A stretch of DNA of 16,660 nt, from assembly GCA_002297935.1 (NCBI GenBank), contig DBLC01000177.1, forward strand, positions 1 through 16,660. The letters run 5' to 3'. The translations under genes and the position numbers were made by a program. The notes under the pieces were generated by a model. That model had not been told where the DNA came from. It ran no database searches and saw only the letters and a program-made list of their open reading frames with translations. This document shows positions 6,065 to 12,944 of the stretch, in pieces (positions within the stretch are counted from its first letter, which is position 1; each line of letters opens with the position of its first letter). This stretch comes from Dialister sp. UBA734 (lineage in GTDB: Bacteria; Bacillota; Negativicutes; Veillonellales; Dialisteraceae).

Positions 6065-8458
6065 ATGGACGCAAGAGAAAATGCATATGTATTATGGTTC
6101 GATGAACTGCACAGAAAGGATGTCAACTTGGTAGGAGGTAAATCCTCTTCCCTGGGTGAACTGACCACCTCTACTGGTGTTCCGGTTCCGTATGGCTACG
6201 CTACTACAGCTCATGCTTACCGTTATTTCATGGAAACCACCGGTCAGAACAAAAAGATCCATGAACTGCTTCAGGGTCTGAAAGATGTAGAAGATTCTGT
6301 GGAACTCCACGAAGTATGCACCAAGATTCGTGAAAGCATTGTTTCTGCAGAAATGCCAGAAGATCTGGCACAGCAGATTGGTGATGCTTATGAAGAACTG
6401 GCTAAGAAAGTCAATGAAGAAAATCCTTATGTAGCTGTTCGTTCTTCCGCTACCGCAGAAGACCTGCCGGATGCTTCTTTCGCAGGACAGCAGGATACCT
6501 ACCTGAACGTTACCGGTCGTGACATGGTGATCCGCAAGGTTAAGGAATGCTATGCTTCCACCTTCACCGACCGTGCCGTATATTACAGAGCAAAGAAAAA
6601 CTTCGACCATGAAAATGTAGCTCTTTCCGCTGCTGTACAGATGATGGCTGACTCCAAAGTGGCTGGCGTTATGTTCACTGTCAACATTGCCAACGGCGAT
6701 GATAAATCCATCATGATCGAAGGCGCTTGGGGCCTGGGCGAATATGTTGTACAGGGCACCGTTACCCCAGATAACTTCCTTATCAACAAAGATGACCTCA
6801 CCATTTCCCGTCGTACCATCAATGAAAAAGCCATTGAACTGGTTCGTAAACCCGGCGGCGATGTAGAAGAAAGAAAAGTTCCGGAAGAACTGGCTAAATC
6901 CCAGGCTCTCACCGATGAACAGGTGGTACAGCTGGCTACCTATGCCAAAGCCATTGAAAAACACTATGGCTGCTACATGGATATGGAATGGGCCGTAGAC
7001 CACCAGAATCGCGTCTGGATTCTCCAGGCTCGTCCAGAAACCGTTTGGTCCAAGAAGAATAAAGAAAAGAAAGCAGGCTCTGAAGTGAAACTTACCACCG
7101 ATCATAAAGTACTCGTTAAAGGTCTCCCGGCTAGCCCAGGAATGGCAGCAGGCAAATGCCACGTGATCACCGATCCAAAAGACATCGATGAATTCCAGGA
7201 AGGCGAAGTTCTCGTTACTACCATGACTTCCCCAGACTGGGTACCGGCTATGAAGAAAGCCGTAGCTATCGTTACCGATGCAGGCGGCATGACTTGCCAC
7301 GCTTCCATTGTTTCCCGTGAACTGGGTATTCCTTGCGTGGTTGGTACCAAGAGCCGCAGCGTAGAAGCCACCAAAGTACTGAAATCCGGTCAGGATATCA
7401 CCATCGACGCACAGAATGGCGTCGTATACGAAGGCATCGTAGCTGACCTGGTCAAGAAAGATGAACCACAGCAGGCCGCTTCCGGCGCAGCACAGACCGT
7501 TGTTGCTGAATACTTTGCACCAACCGGCACCGGCGTTATGATGAACCTGGGCGATCCAGATCTGGCTGACAAATATGCAAGCCTTCCATGCGACGGCATC
7601 GGTCTGATGCGTGAAGAATTCATCTGGACCACCTTCATTCATGAACATCCGCTGTACCTGATTGAACAGGGGAAACCAGAAAAAGTCATCGATATGCTGG
7701 CAGAAGGCATTTCCAAAGTATGCCGCGCTCTGGCTCCACGTCCGGTGGTTCTCCGTTTCTCCGACTTCAAGTCCGGCGAATACAGAAACCTCAAGGGCGG
7801 CGACAAATACGAACCAGTGGAACCGGCAGATCTGCTCGGCTGGAGAGGCGCTTCCCGTTACTACGATCCGAAGTACACCGCTGCATTCCGTCTGGAACTG
7901 AAGGCTGTCAAGAAAGTTCGTGAAGAATTCGGCCTGAAGAACCTGAACTGCATGATTCCATTCTGCAGAACCGTTGACGAAGCACGCAAAGTGGTAGGCA
8001 TCATGAAAGAAGAAGGACTGGAAAGAGGTCCAGACTTCAAACTGTTCCTCATGGCAGAAATCCCGGCTAACATCATTCTGGCTGACAAATTCAATGAGTT
8101 TGTAGATGGCTACTCCATCGGTTCCAACGACCTGACCATGTTGGTTCTTGGCTGCGACAGAAATAACGACACCGTGTCTGCTCTGTTCGATGAAAGAAAC
8201 CTGGCTATCAAGAGAGCCGTTCGTCACCTCATCGAAACCGCACACAAAGATGGCAAGACCGTTTCCATCTGCGGCCAGGCACCGTCTGTATATCCAGACT
8301 TCACTGAATTCCTCGTCAAGAGCGGCATCGACTATGTTTCCGTCAACCCGGATATGGTCAAGGCTACCAAGAGAAATGTAGCTCGCATTGAACAGAGACT
8401 TATGCTTGACGCAGCTACTGGCAGAGGCATCAAAGACGTAGAAGATTACCAGTGGTAA
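6065..8458 (+). CDS. ppsA: Phosphoenolpyruvate synthase (pyruvate, water dikinase)
   Basis: This enzyme makes PEP from pyruvate and ATP, releasing AMP and phosphate, for gluconeogenic growth. At 797 residues its length is as expected. The N-terminal ATP-grasp/pyruvate-phosphate dikinase nucleotide domain comes first (GGKSSSLGEL near 25, AVRSSATAEDLPDASFAGQQDTYLNV near 125-150). The mobile phosphohistidine domain follows, with GGMTCHASIVSREL holding catalytic His412 and the neighbouring Thr410 that PpsR proteins phosphorylate. The C-terminal PEP-binding TIM barrel ends with ICGQAPS, catalytic Cys736. Two ATGs are possible. AGGAGG at 6054-6059 leaves only two bases before ATG 6062 but five before ATG 6065, so I choose 6065. 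Its own promoter lies upstream and the repressor and PpsR genes follow. Confidence 0.96.
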   Translation: MDARENAYVLWFDELHRKDVNLVGGKSSSLGELTTSTGVPVPYGYATTAHAYRYFMETTGQNKKIHELLQGLKDVEDSVELHEVCTKIRESIVSAEMPEDLAQQIGDAYEELAKKVNEENPYVAVRSSATAEDLPDASFAGQQDTYLNVTGRDMVIRKVKECYASTFTDRAVYYRAKKNFDHENVALSAAVQMMADSKVAGVMFTVNIANGDDKSIMIEGAWGLGEYVVQGTVTPDNFLINKDDLTISRRTINEKAIELVRKPGGDVEERKVPEELAKSQALTDEQVVQLATYAKAIEKHYGCYMDMEWAVDHQNRVWILQARPETVWSKKNKEKKAGSEVKLTTDHKVLVKGLPASPGMAAGKCHVITDPKDIDEFQEGEVLVTTMTSPDWVPAMKKAVAIVTDAGGMTCHASIVSRELGIPCVVGTKSRSVEATKVLKSGQDITIDAQNGVVYEGIVADLVKKDEPQQAASGAAQTVVAEYFAPTGTGVMMNLGDPDLADKYASLPCDGIGLMREEFIWTTFIHEHPLYLIEQGKPEKVIDMLAEGISKVCRALAPRPVVLRFSDFKSGEYRNLKGGDKYEPVEPADLLGWRGASRYYDPKYTAAFRLELKAVKKVREEFGLKNLNCMIPFCRTVDEARKVVGIMKEEGLERGPDFKLFLMAEIPANIILADKFNEFVDGYSIGSNDLTMLVLGCDRNNDTVSALFDERNLAIKRAVRHLIETAHKDGKTVSICGQAPSVYPDFTEFLVKSGIDYVSVNPDMVKATKRNVARIEQRLMLDAATGRGIKDVEDYQW

Positions 8459-8470
8459 TATAAACACAGA

Positions 8471-8548
8471 TAAGTGACTGGTAGACTTGTGACTGGTGAC
8501 TAGAATTTACTCCAGCCACCAGTCACGAGTCACCAGTCACTTATTTTT
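8471..8548 (+). terminator. Heptamer-armed hairpin (GTGACTN family) after ppsA, terminator-like
   Basis: The left arm 8471-8503 and right arm 8511-8542 are near-perfect reverse complements of about 30 bp (TAAGTGACTGGT against ACCAGTCACTTA at the ends) with one bulge, built from GTGACTN heptamers. The hairpin begins 13 bases after the ppsA stop and is followed by TTATTTTTAT, so it could act as the transcription terminator. It is the same family as 1312-1382, 8639-8708 and 15997-16050. Confidence 0.7.
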
Positions 8549-8638
8549 ATGCTGGAAATCAGCATTCGCACATAAGATTTTCCGGCGCCGGGGCTGTTTT
8601 TGCAGCTCCGGTTTGCCGTATTTCTGTAGGGATTGATA

Positions 8639-8708
8639 GGTGACTGGTAGACTGGTGACTCGTGACTGGGGGATTTTTCCTAGTCACCAGCCACGAGTCA
8701 CCAGTCAC
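8639..8708. repeat. Heptamer-armed hairpin, GTGACTN family, before ccpN
   Basis: The arms 8639-8670 and 8680-8708 are imperfect reverse complements (ACTGGTGACTCGTGACTGG against the mirrored right arm), with about 10 bases between them. It ends 34 bases before the ccpN-like start and partly overlaps an in-frame upstream extension of that gene. I treat the extension as non-coding for this reason. Between this and the previous hairpin (8549-8638) I see only a weak CCGGGGCTG/CAGCTCCGG dyad. Confidence 0.75.
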
Positions 8709-8742
8709 GCATGTATCAAAGCAGAAGAAAAGGAAGGAAACA

Positions 8743-9375
8743 ATGCAGCTTACCAGCCGCCAAAAAGAAATTACCCGCATCGTGCGGGAAAATGGCCCAA
8801 TCACAGGAGAGATGATTGCAGAACGTCTCCACGTGACCCGAAGCGCTCTGCGCGGTGACTTGGCAGTCCTTCTTTCAGGGGAAGTGATTGCTGCACGGAG
8901 AAGACTGGGCTACTATTATCTCGGTGGGGGAGAGGACCCTGCCGCTTTAGAAATTCGTTCCTGCACCGCCGAATCCTGCATGTCCCGGCCGGTTCTGGTC
9001 GATGGGGATTCCAATGCCTATGACGCCGCTGTGCTTCTTTTCACCGAAGATATTGGCACTCTTTTTGTGGGGAAAGAGGATGACGTGCAAGGGGTCGTTT
9101 CCCGAAAAGACTTGCTGAAGGCCGCTATGGGACGAGAAGATTTGGCCAAAGTGCCGATTTCTATGGTCATGACCTCCCGCTCCAAAATGATCTATGCAGA
9201 ACCAGAAGAAGACATGGTTTCTATTTCTCAAAAACTGATCGACTATGAAATTGATTGCCTCCCTGTAGGCCTATTCAAAGATGTAGGAGGAGAAAAGAAA
9301 TTCGTCCTCATGGGCCGTATTTCCAAAACCAACATCACCCGTCTCTTCCTGGAACTGGGGAAGGGGAAACGGTAA
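8743..9375 (+). CDS. ccpN: CcpN-like HTH-CBS transcriptional repressor
   Basis: The 210-residue protein is close to the size of Bacillus subtilis CcpN (YqzB), which represses gluconeogenic genes when glucose and ATP are high. Residues about 3-60 form a winged helix-turn-helix (LTSRQKEITRIVRENGPITG, then RSALRGDLAVL). Two CBS domains follow at about 70-130 and 137-205, the usual adenine-nucleotide sensing module. The next gene is ppsR, the same order as ccpN-yqfL in Bacillus, and ppsA precedes it, so ppsA is the obvious target. ATG 8743 follows GGAAGG; an upstream in-frame ATG (8662) would add 27 residues encoded by repeat DNA and is rejected. The symbol is by family and gene order. Confidence 0.85.
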   Translation: MQLTSRQKEITRIVRENGPITGEMIAERLHVTRSALRGDLAVLLSGEVIAARRRLGYYYLGGGEDPAALEIRSCTAESCMSRPVLVDGDSNAYDAAVLLFTEDIGTLFVGKEDDVQGVVSRKDLLKAAMGREDLAKVPISMVMTSRSKMIYAEPEEDMVSISQKLIDYEIDCLPVGLFKDVGGEKKFVLMGRISKTNITRLFLELGKGKR

Positions 9376-9422
9376 TAGGATATTTTCCTTGTCAAACATG
9401 GCAAGGTTCTGATAGAGTATAT

Positions 9423-9567
9423 GAGTTGAGTTAGAAGTTAGAAGTTAGAAGTGAGAAGTGCGGCGCACAAATTATATAGCGCCGCGAATTTCTAAAATTA
9501 TAAAACTCAGCCTGGCTATATGAATTGTGCCAGGCTACCACCATTTCTCACTTCTAACTTCTCACTA
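9423..9567. repeat. Heptamer-armed cassette, GTKAGAA family
   Basis: The left arm (9425-9459) is a run of GTTAGAA/GTGAGAA heptamers and the right arm (about 9543-9567) is its reverse complement, with fewer units. Inside are two perfect GC-stem hairpins of the same small module: GCGGCGC/GCGCCGC at 9460-9485 and AGCCTGGC/GCCAGGCT at 9509-9536, with loops that are near mirror images (ACAAATTATATA and TATATGAATTGT). It lies between ccpN and ppsR and may separate their transcription. Confidence 0.8.
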
Positions 9568-9626
9568 AATCGTTTGCATGACATATGATTATAGCGGACA
9601 TGTCGCTAGTGTAAGGAGGAATAGAT

Positions 9627-10454
9627 TTGTCCAAAATACCGGAAGTATATGTAGTATCCGATTCTTTAGGGGAAACGGCGGAAAGTGTCGCTAAGGCAAC
9701 CATTAGCCAGTTTGATGAAGATATCGACGTAGTGAGAGTTCCTTTCATCCGTCACACCGAGCAGATTCAGAAAGTCATCGAAGAAGCCGCTGCCCATGGA
9801 GCTGTGGTATGCCACACCCTGGTGAGCCCCGAACTTCGTGCCAACTTTGAACGGATTGCCGATGCCCATCATGTCCGTTATGTGGATATCCTGGGACCGA
9901 TGATGGATATGGTAGGAACCATTTCCGATACCAAGCCAAGAATGAAACCGGGTATCATTCATAAACTGGATGAAGAATATTTCAAAAAAGTAGAAGCCAT
10001 CGAATTTGCTGTGAAATATGACGACGGTAAAAATCCGGCCGGCTTTACCAAAGCCGATGTGGTGCTGATCGGGGTATCTCGTACTTCCAAGACACCACTT
10101 TCCATGTACATGGCCCATAAGAAATTCAAAGTGGCCAACCTGCCGCTGGTGCCGGAAGTGCAGCTGCCGGAAGAAATTTTCCAGGTGCCGCCCTATCGTA
10201 TCATTGGCCTCATCATTGATCCCTATAAGCTGAATACCATCCGCAGTGAACGAATGAAAGCCCTGGGATTCTCTGGCACCGCCAACTATACCGACATCGC
10301 TCGCATCGAAGACGAACTGGCCTACGCCAAAGAAGTGATGCGCCAGCTCCACTGCATGGTTCTCGATGTATCCAACAAAGCCATCGAAGAAACCGCCAGC
10401 CGCATCATGGCTATCGTGCAGAGAAATAAAGAACTCTATGGAGATAAATATTGA
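9627..10454 (+). CDS. ppsR: PEP synthase regulatory protein, kinase/pyrophosphorylase (DUF299)
   Basis: This bifunctional regulator phosphorylates the active-site threonine of phosphorylated PEP synthase using ADP, and reverses this with phosphate, turning the enzyme off and on. It has 275 residues, the usual length. The family signature P-loop-like GVSRTSKT lies at 149-156, and the N-terminal VSDSLGETAESVA (9-21) and DPYKLNTIRSERM are typical. The start is a TTG codon at 9627, seven bases after GGAGG (9615-9619); no ATG fits. Some members act on pyruvate phosphate dikinase instead. The adjacent partner here is ppsA, whose TCH motif carries the target Thr. A clear terminator follows. Confidence 0.93.
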   Translation: MSKIPEVYVVSDSLGETAESVAKATISQFDEDIDVVRVPFIRHTEQIQKVIEEAAAHGAVVCHTLVSPELRANFERIADAHHVRYVDILGPMMDMVGTISDTKPRMKPGIIHKLDEEYFKKVEAIEFAVKYDDGKNPAGFTKADVVLIGVSRTSKTPLSMYMAHKKFKVANLPLVPEVQLPEEIFQVPPYRIIGLIIDPYKLNTIRSERMKALGFSGTANYTDIARIEDELAYAKEVMRQLHCMVLDVSNKAIEETASRIMAIVQRNKELYGDKY

Positions 10455-10463
10455 GTCACTATC

Positions 10464-10494
10464 AAAAAGACCGCTGGAGACAGCGGCCTTTTTG
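10464..10494 (+). terminator. Terminator of ppsR
   Basis: AAAAAGACCGCTG (10464-10476) pairs with CAGCGGCCTTTTT (10481-10493) around a GAGA loop, with one A-C mismatch, ending in a T run. It starts nine bases after the ppsR stop. Confidence 0.92.
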
Positions 10495-10838
10495 AATGCG
10501 TAATGCGAAGTGCGTAGTGCGTAATGGTGGAAGGGGCGCAAAAAATTTAGAAGCGCCCCAATACCCCTTTTGTTATAGGTTGTTATTCTGCTGGATACTA
10601 TTTCTAACATAGAAGCGTATCGATAAGTGACAGGGGTAAAAGGGGTATAAAGGGTGATGCTGAAGCGGTATTTCCATAACCTTTACAACTATTGTTTCAC
10701 GTGAAACATGGTACTATCTGTTTTTCATATCGGCGAGCCATATAAAAAGGAATCTTGACAGTTGATGTTTAGCGATATAAGAGCAATGCGAAGGCTCGCC
10801 GGCCTTCATTACGCACTACGCACTTCGCATTACGCATT
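10495..10838. repeat. Composite inverted-repeat cassette, GCGWART arms, containing parS
   Basis: The outer arms (10495-10525 and 10808-10838) are perfect reverse complements made of four GCGWART heptamers. Going inward from the left are the small hairpin GGGGCGC/GCGCCCC (10533-10559), then the core (from about 10575: tactatttctaacat, aagcggtat, ccataacc). Where the other core copies have their mirrored right half, this one has an exact parS (10693-10708). It then carries a different hairpin module closed by CGGCGAGC (10731) and GCTCGCCGG (10794), about 70 bp. It is thus a chimera of two cassette types. Confidence 0.85.
10693..10708. promoter_or_regulatory. parS: parS site, exact 16-bp consensus
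   Basis: TGTTTCACGTGAAACA is identical to the ParB (Spo0J) binding palindrome known from Bacillus and conserved across most bacteria. ParB nucleates here to organise chromosome segregation. The site lies inside a repeat cassette between ppsR and the dGTPase gene. Chromosomal parS sites cluster near the replication origin, so this window may be origin-proximal. Confidence 0.9.
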
Positions 10839-10852
10839 GATTCTGCTACAAT
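10824..10852 (+). promoter_or_regulatory. Promoter of the dGTPase-like gene
   Basis: TTCGCA (10824-10829), a 17-bp spacer and TACAAT (10847-10852) with an extended TGC just before it. The -35-like hexamer and most of the spacer are the right arm of the repeat cassette. The -10 is unique sequence. It lies about 35 bases before the start codon. Confidence 0.6.
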
Positions 10853-10887
10853 GGAGTCAGCATCAACGAAAAAGGAGGTCATATCAG

Positions 10888-11916
10888 ATGGTAACGCCAC
10901 GTGAACGATTTGAGGGATTTGAAAAGGTCATGCTCTCTCCCCGTGCTTTTTTGACAAGGAACGCCACTCGGAAGCGGAAAGAAGAACTGGATCCTTTGCG
11001 GACGCCGTTTCAGCGGGACCGGGATCGGATTCTCCATAGCAATTCTTTCCGGCGGCTGAAGCACAAGACCCAAGTGTACATTGCACCCCAAGGGGACCAC
11101 TACCGCACCCGCATGACCCATACGTTGGAAGTGGCACAGATTGGCCGCACCATGGCTCGCGCCCTTTCCTTAAATGAAGACCTGGTGGAAGCCATTGCGC
11201 TGGGCCATGATTTGGGACATACTCCTTTTGGACACGTGGGAGAACAGGCCTTGCAGGAAATCTATGGTCATTTTGAACACAATGAGCAAAGCGTCCGCAT
11301 TGCGGAGTGTCTGGAACGAGACGGGCAGGGATTGAATCTGACCGAGCAGGTCTTGGATGGCATGCTGAATCATTGCGGCCATCTGAAAGCCCACACTTTG
11401 GAAGGCAGTCTCATCAAGTACGCCGACCGCATTGCTTATCTCTGCCACGACTATGAAGATGCGGAATCCATGGGGCTCATTCATGCCGAAGACATTCCCT
11501 CCCCCATTCGGCAGCGCATTGGCACCACCCACTCCTCCATGATTACTGCTATGGTGACCGATGTGGTGGACCATTCCATGGCAAATGAAACCGACGGCAT
11601 TCATATGAGCCAAGAAGGAGACCAGATTTTGCTGGACTTCCGGCAATTCATGTTCACCGCGGTGTACATGTCGGACAACCTCATCCCCGATAGAAAACGA
11701 GGAAATAATGTAGTCCAGATGCTGTTCAAGTATTATACAGAAAAAGACCCAAAGGGAGAGTATTTCCAAGACCGTCTCCCAGAGAAACAACTGCGCCTCA
11801 CCGGCGGTGATGTGCCAAGGGCTGCGGTAGATTATATTTCCGGCCTCACCGACAACTATGCCATCAATCTCTTTGAAGACATCTTCGTGCCTCGGTATTG
11901 GACGTTTAAGAAATAA
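10888..11916 (+). CDS. dgt: Deoxyguanosinetriphosphate triphosphohydrolase-like protein (HD domain)
   Basis: A member of the dGTPase family, which removes triphosphate from dNTPs and affects nucleotide pools and DNA maintenance. The 342 residues match the shorter dgt type 2 proteins rather than the roughly 500-residue E. coli enzyme. The HD metal site is intact: His78 in THTLEVAQ, His107-Asp108 in GHDLGHTPFGH, and the later Asp in IKYADRIAYLCHDYED. The N-terminal RTPFQRDRDRILHSNSFRRL is characteristic. ATG 10888 follows AAAGGAGG with ideal spacing; the open frame runs further upstream but only through repeat DNA. In many Firmicutes dgt lies beside the PPDK/PpsR genes and dnaG-rpoD; here only the first half of that neighbourhood is kept. 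Confidence 0.93.
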   Translation: MVTPRERFEGFEKVMLSPRAFLTRNATRKRKEELDPLRTPFQRDRDRILHSNSFRRLKHKTQVYIAPQGDHYRTRMTHTLEVAQIGRTMARALSLNEDLVEAIALGHDLGHTPFGHVGEQALQEIYGHFEHNEQSVRIAECLERDGQGLNLTEQVLDGMLNHCGHLKAHTLEGSLIKYADRIAYLCHDYEDAESMGLIHAEDIPSPIRQRIGTTHSSMITAMVTDVVDHSMANETDGIHMSQEGDQILLDFRQFMFTAVYMSDNLIPDRKRGNNVVQMLFKYYTEKDPKGEYFQDRLPEKQLRLTGGDVPRAAVDYISGLTDNYAINLFEDIFVPRYWTFKK

Positions 11917-11929
11917 TGAGGAATGAGAA

Positions 11930-12356
11930 GATAGGTTTCTCAGGTTGCTCAAGGTCCTCAGGTTGCTCAGGTTTCTCGAATGTGAGGATATCGCTAGTGT
12001 CTATTGATTTATTTGAAAAATTTCATATACAAGAGTAGAAAGAAATGATTATATTTCTTGAAAGGAGGAAGAACCATGAGAACTTGGGAAGAGTATAAAA
12101 ATTATGTGAAAGCAGTCAATGAAGAAGAACGTCAGCAGGTGGAAGAGATTGAAGCAGCAGCCGATAGTATGTCTTTAGTTATTAAAAGAAGACAGGGATT
12201 AGAGTCGAGACAACGAGTATCGACTGAAGATGCGGAATTTCTCAAGCCTTTTGAATGAGTTGAGACTGTTAGCACTTATTGACACGTTCGAGAAACCTGA
12301 GAAACTTGAGACGCTTGAGAAACCTGAGAACCCTGAGTACCCTTTCCCCACTTTGG
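11930..12356. repeat. Inverted pair of 9-bp repeat arms flanking a broken gene
   Basis: The left arm (about 11931-11981) is GGTTGCTCA/GGTTTCTCG-type 9-mers ending in cgaatgtg. The right arm (about 12280-12345) is the inverse, starting cacgttcgagaaacctgag and continuing in 9-mers to ccctttccccac. The junction motif CACRTTCGAG faces inward on both sides, as at 549-755 and 4137-4592. The pair brackets the antitoxin remnant. The left arm starts about 15 bases after the dgt stop, preceded by tgaggaatgagaa, a piece of the ATTYCTM heptamer family. Confidence 0.7.
12076..12258 (+). pseudogene. Truncated XRE/HigA-type antitoxin remnant
   Basis: The 60-codon frame begins MRTWEEYKNYVKAVNEEERQ after an excellent AAGGAGG (12062-12068). 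Starts of this kind (MxTWEEYKxYV, acidic helix, then a KKRxELGLSQR helix-turn-helix) are what I know from small Cro/CI-type antitoxins of HigBA pairs. Here the frame reaches IKRRQGLESRQR and stops, so the DNA-binding domain is missing. A second frame downstream reads RNFSSLLNELRLLALIDTFE, which resembles the usual C-terminal helices, so a small deletion or frameshift is likely. No toxin gene is adjacent. A genuine 60-residue peptide cannot be excluded. Confidence 0.5.
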
Positions 12357-12373
12357 GAATCATACCAACTGAC

Positions 12374-12416
12374 TCCTGTTTCCCGGTCACCAGTCATTAG
12401 CCACTAGTCACCGTTC
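12374..12416. repeat. Single GTGACTN-family arm
   Basis: One arm only (ggtcaccagtcattagccac followed by tagtcaccg) of the GTGACTN family, in the orientation of a right arm, with no left partner nearby. It directly precedes the arsR-type promoter. Confidence 0.6.
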
Positions 12417-12421
12417 AGTAA

Positions 12422-12450
12422 TTGACATTCTTTTCCAAGTAGGTTACAAT
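12422..12450 (+). promoter_or_regulatory. Promoter of the ArsR-family gene
   Basis: A perfect TTGACA (12422-12427), a 17-bp spacer and TACAAT (12445-12450). The start site would be near 12457, just before the palindrome at 12462. Confidence 0.85.
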
Positions 12451-12461
12451 GAACGGTAAAT

Positions 12462-12477
12462 ATACATTTAAATGTAT
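12462..12477. promoter_or_regulatory. Likely ArsR-family operator, perfect 16-bp palindrome
   Basis: ATACATTTAAATGTAT is a perfect inverted repeat right at the predicted transcription start of the regulator gene. AT-rich palindromes of this type at or after the -10 box are typical ArsR/SmtB operators, so autorepression is likely. Confidence 0.75.
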
Positions 12478-12522
12478 CGATTCGCACCGCTTGGGTGTGC
12501 TGGTTTGAAAAAGGGGTTTGTT

Positions 12523-12885
12523 ATGGATTATCAGCCAAGTTACAAGGAATTTGCCGCTATTTTTAAAGCACTGTCTGATGAAACACGTCTCCGTGTGGTA
12601 GACATGCTGTCCTGCCGTGAAATGTCTGCTTGCGACATTTTGTCCAATTTCACACTGTCTCAGTCTACACTGTCCTATCATATGAAGATTCTCATTGAAT
12701 CTGGGGTGGTCAATGCCCGCCGTGAAGGCCTGTGGACCAAGTATTCCATCAATGATGACACCTTTAATAAATTGATGGACTTCCTGCCAGAACTGTACAA
12801 GCTGAAAGACAAATGCATCTGCCAGCAGATTAAGTATTGCAAAGTGGAACCAAAGACCGAAGGAAAAGACGAGTTTGGGAATTAA
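12523..12885 (+). CDS. ArsR/SmtB-family winged-helix regulator
   Basis: A small repressor of 120 residues that normally leaves DNA when it binds a metal ion or other ligand. The family core is clear: FKALSDETRLRVVDML (14-29), then the recognition helix in LSQSTLSYHMKIL (45-57) and the wing REGLWTKYSI. Cysteines lie at 31 and 37 near the start of the helix that carries the metal site in ArsR, and at 98, 100 and 106 at the C-terminus (CICQQIKYC). A thiol-based site for a soft metal or metalloid is therefore plausible. ATG 12523 follows AAAGGGG; an in-frame upstream ATG at 12472 lies within the palindromic operator and is rejected. No resistance gene follows, so its targets are elsewhere or it is self-controlled only. 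Confidence 0.88.
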   Translation: MDYQPSYKEFAAIFKALSDETRLRVVDMLSCREMSACDILSNFTLSQSTLSYHMKILIESGVVNARREGLWTKYSINDDTFNKLMDFLPELYKLKDKCICQQIKYCKVEPKTEGKDEFGN

Positions 12886-12911
12886 TCCAAGCTGCTTCGC
12901 AGCTTGGATTA
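12883..12911 (+). other. Perfect hairpin overlapping the ArsR-family stop codon
   Basis: TAATCCAAGCTGC-TTC-GCAGCTTGGATTA is a perfect 13-bp stem with a 3-base loop, and its first three bases are the stop codon. No T run follows, so it is more likely a 3'-end stabiliser or repeat relic than a terminator. Confidence 0.7.
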
Positions 12912-12944
12912 GGTTATACTCAGTGATTCCATTTTTTCATTGGT

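Noticed and set aside
6092..8467. Minus-strand open frame of 791 codons opposite ppsA
   Set aside because: Antisense shadow created by biased codon use in a highly expressed gene; no domain and no ribosome site.
8662..8742. 27-residue N-terminal extension of the CcpN-like protein
   Set aside because: Encoded by the GTGACTN repeat; ATG 8743 has its own ribosome site and gives the usual family length.
10755..10780. TTGACA...TATAAG promoter inside the hairpin loop of the 10495-10838 cassette
   Set aside because: The spacer is only 15 bp and the position is inside a palindromic module; the extended -10 at 10847 is better placed for dgt.
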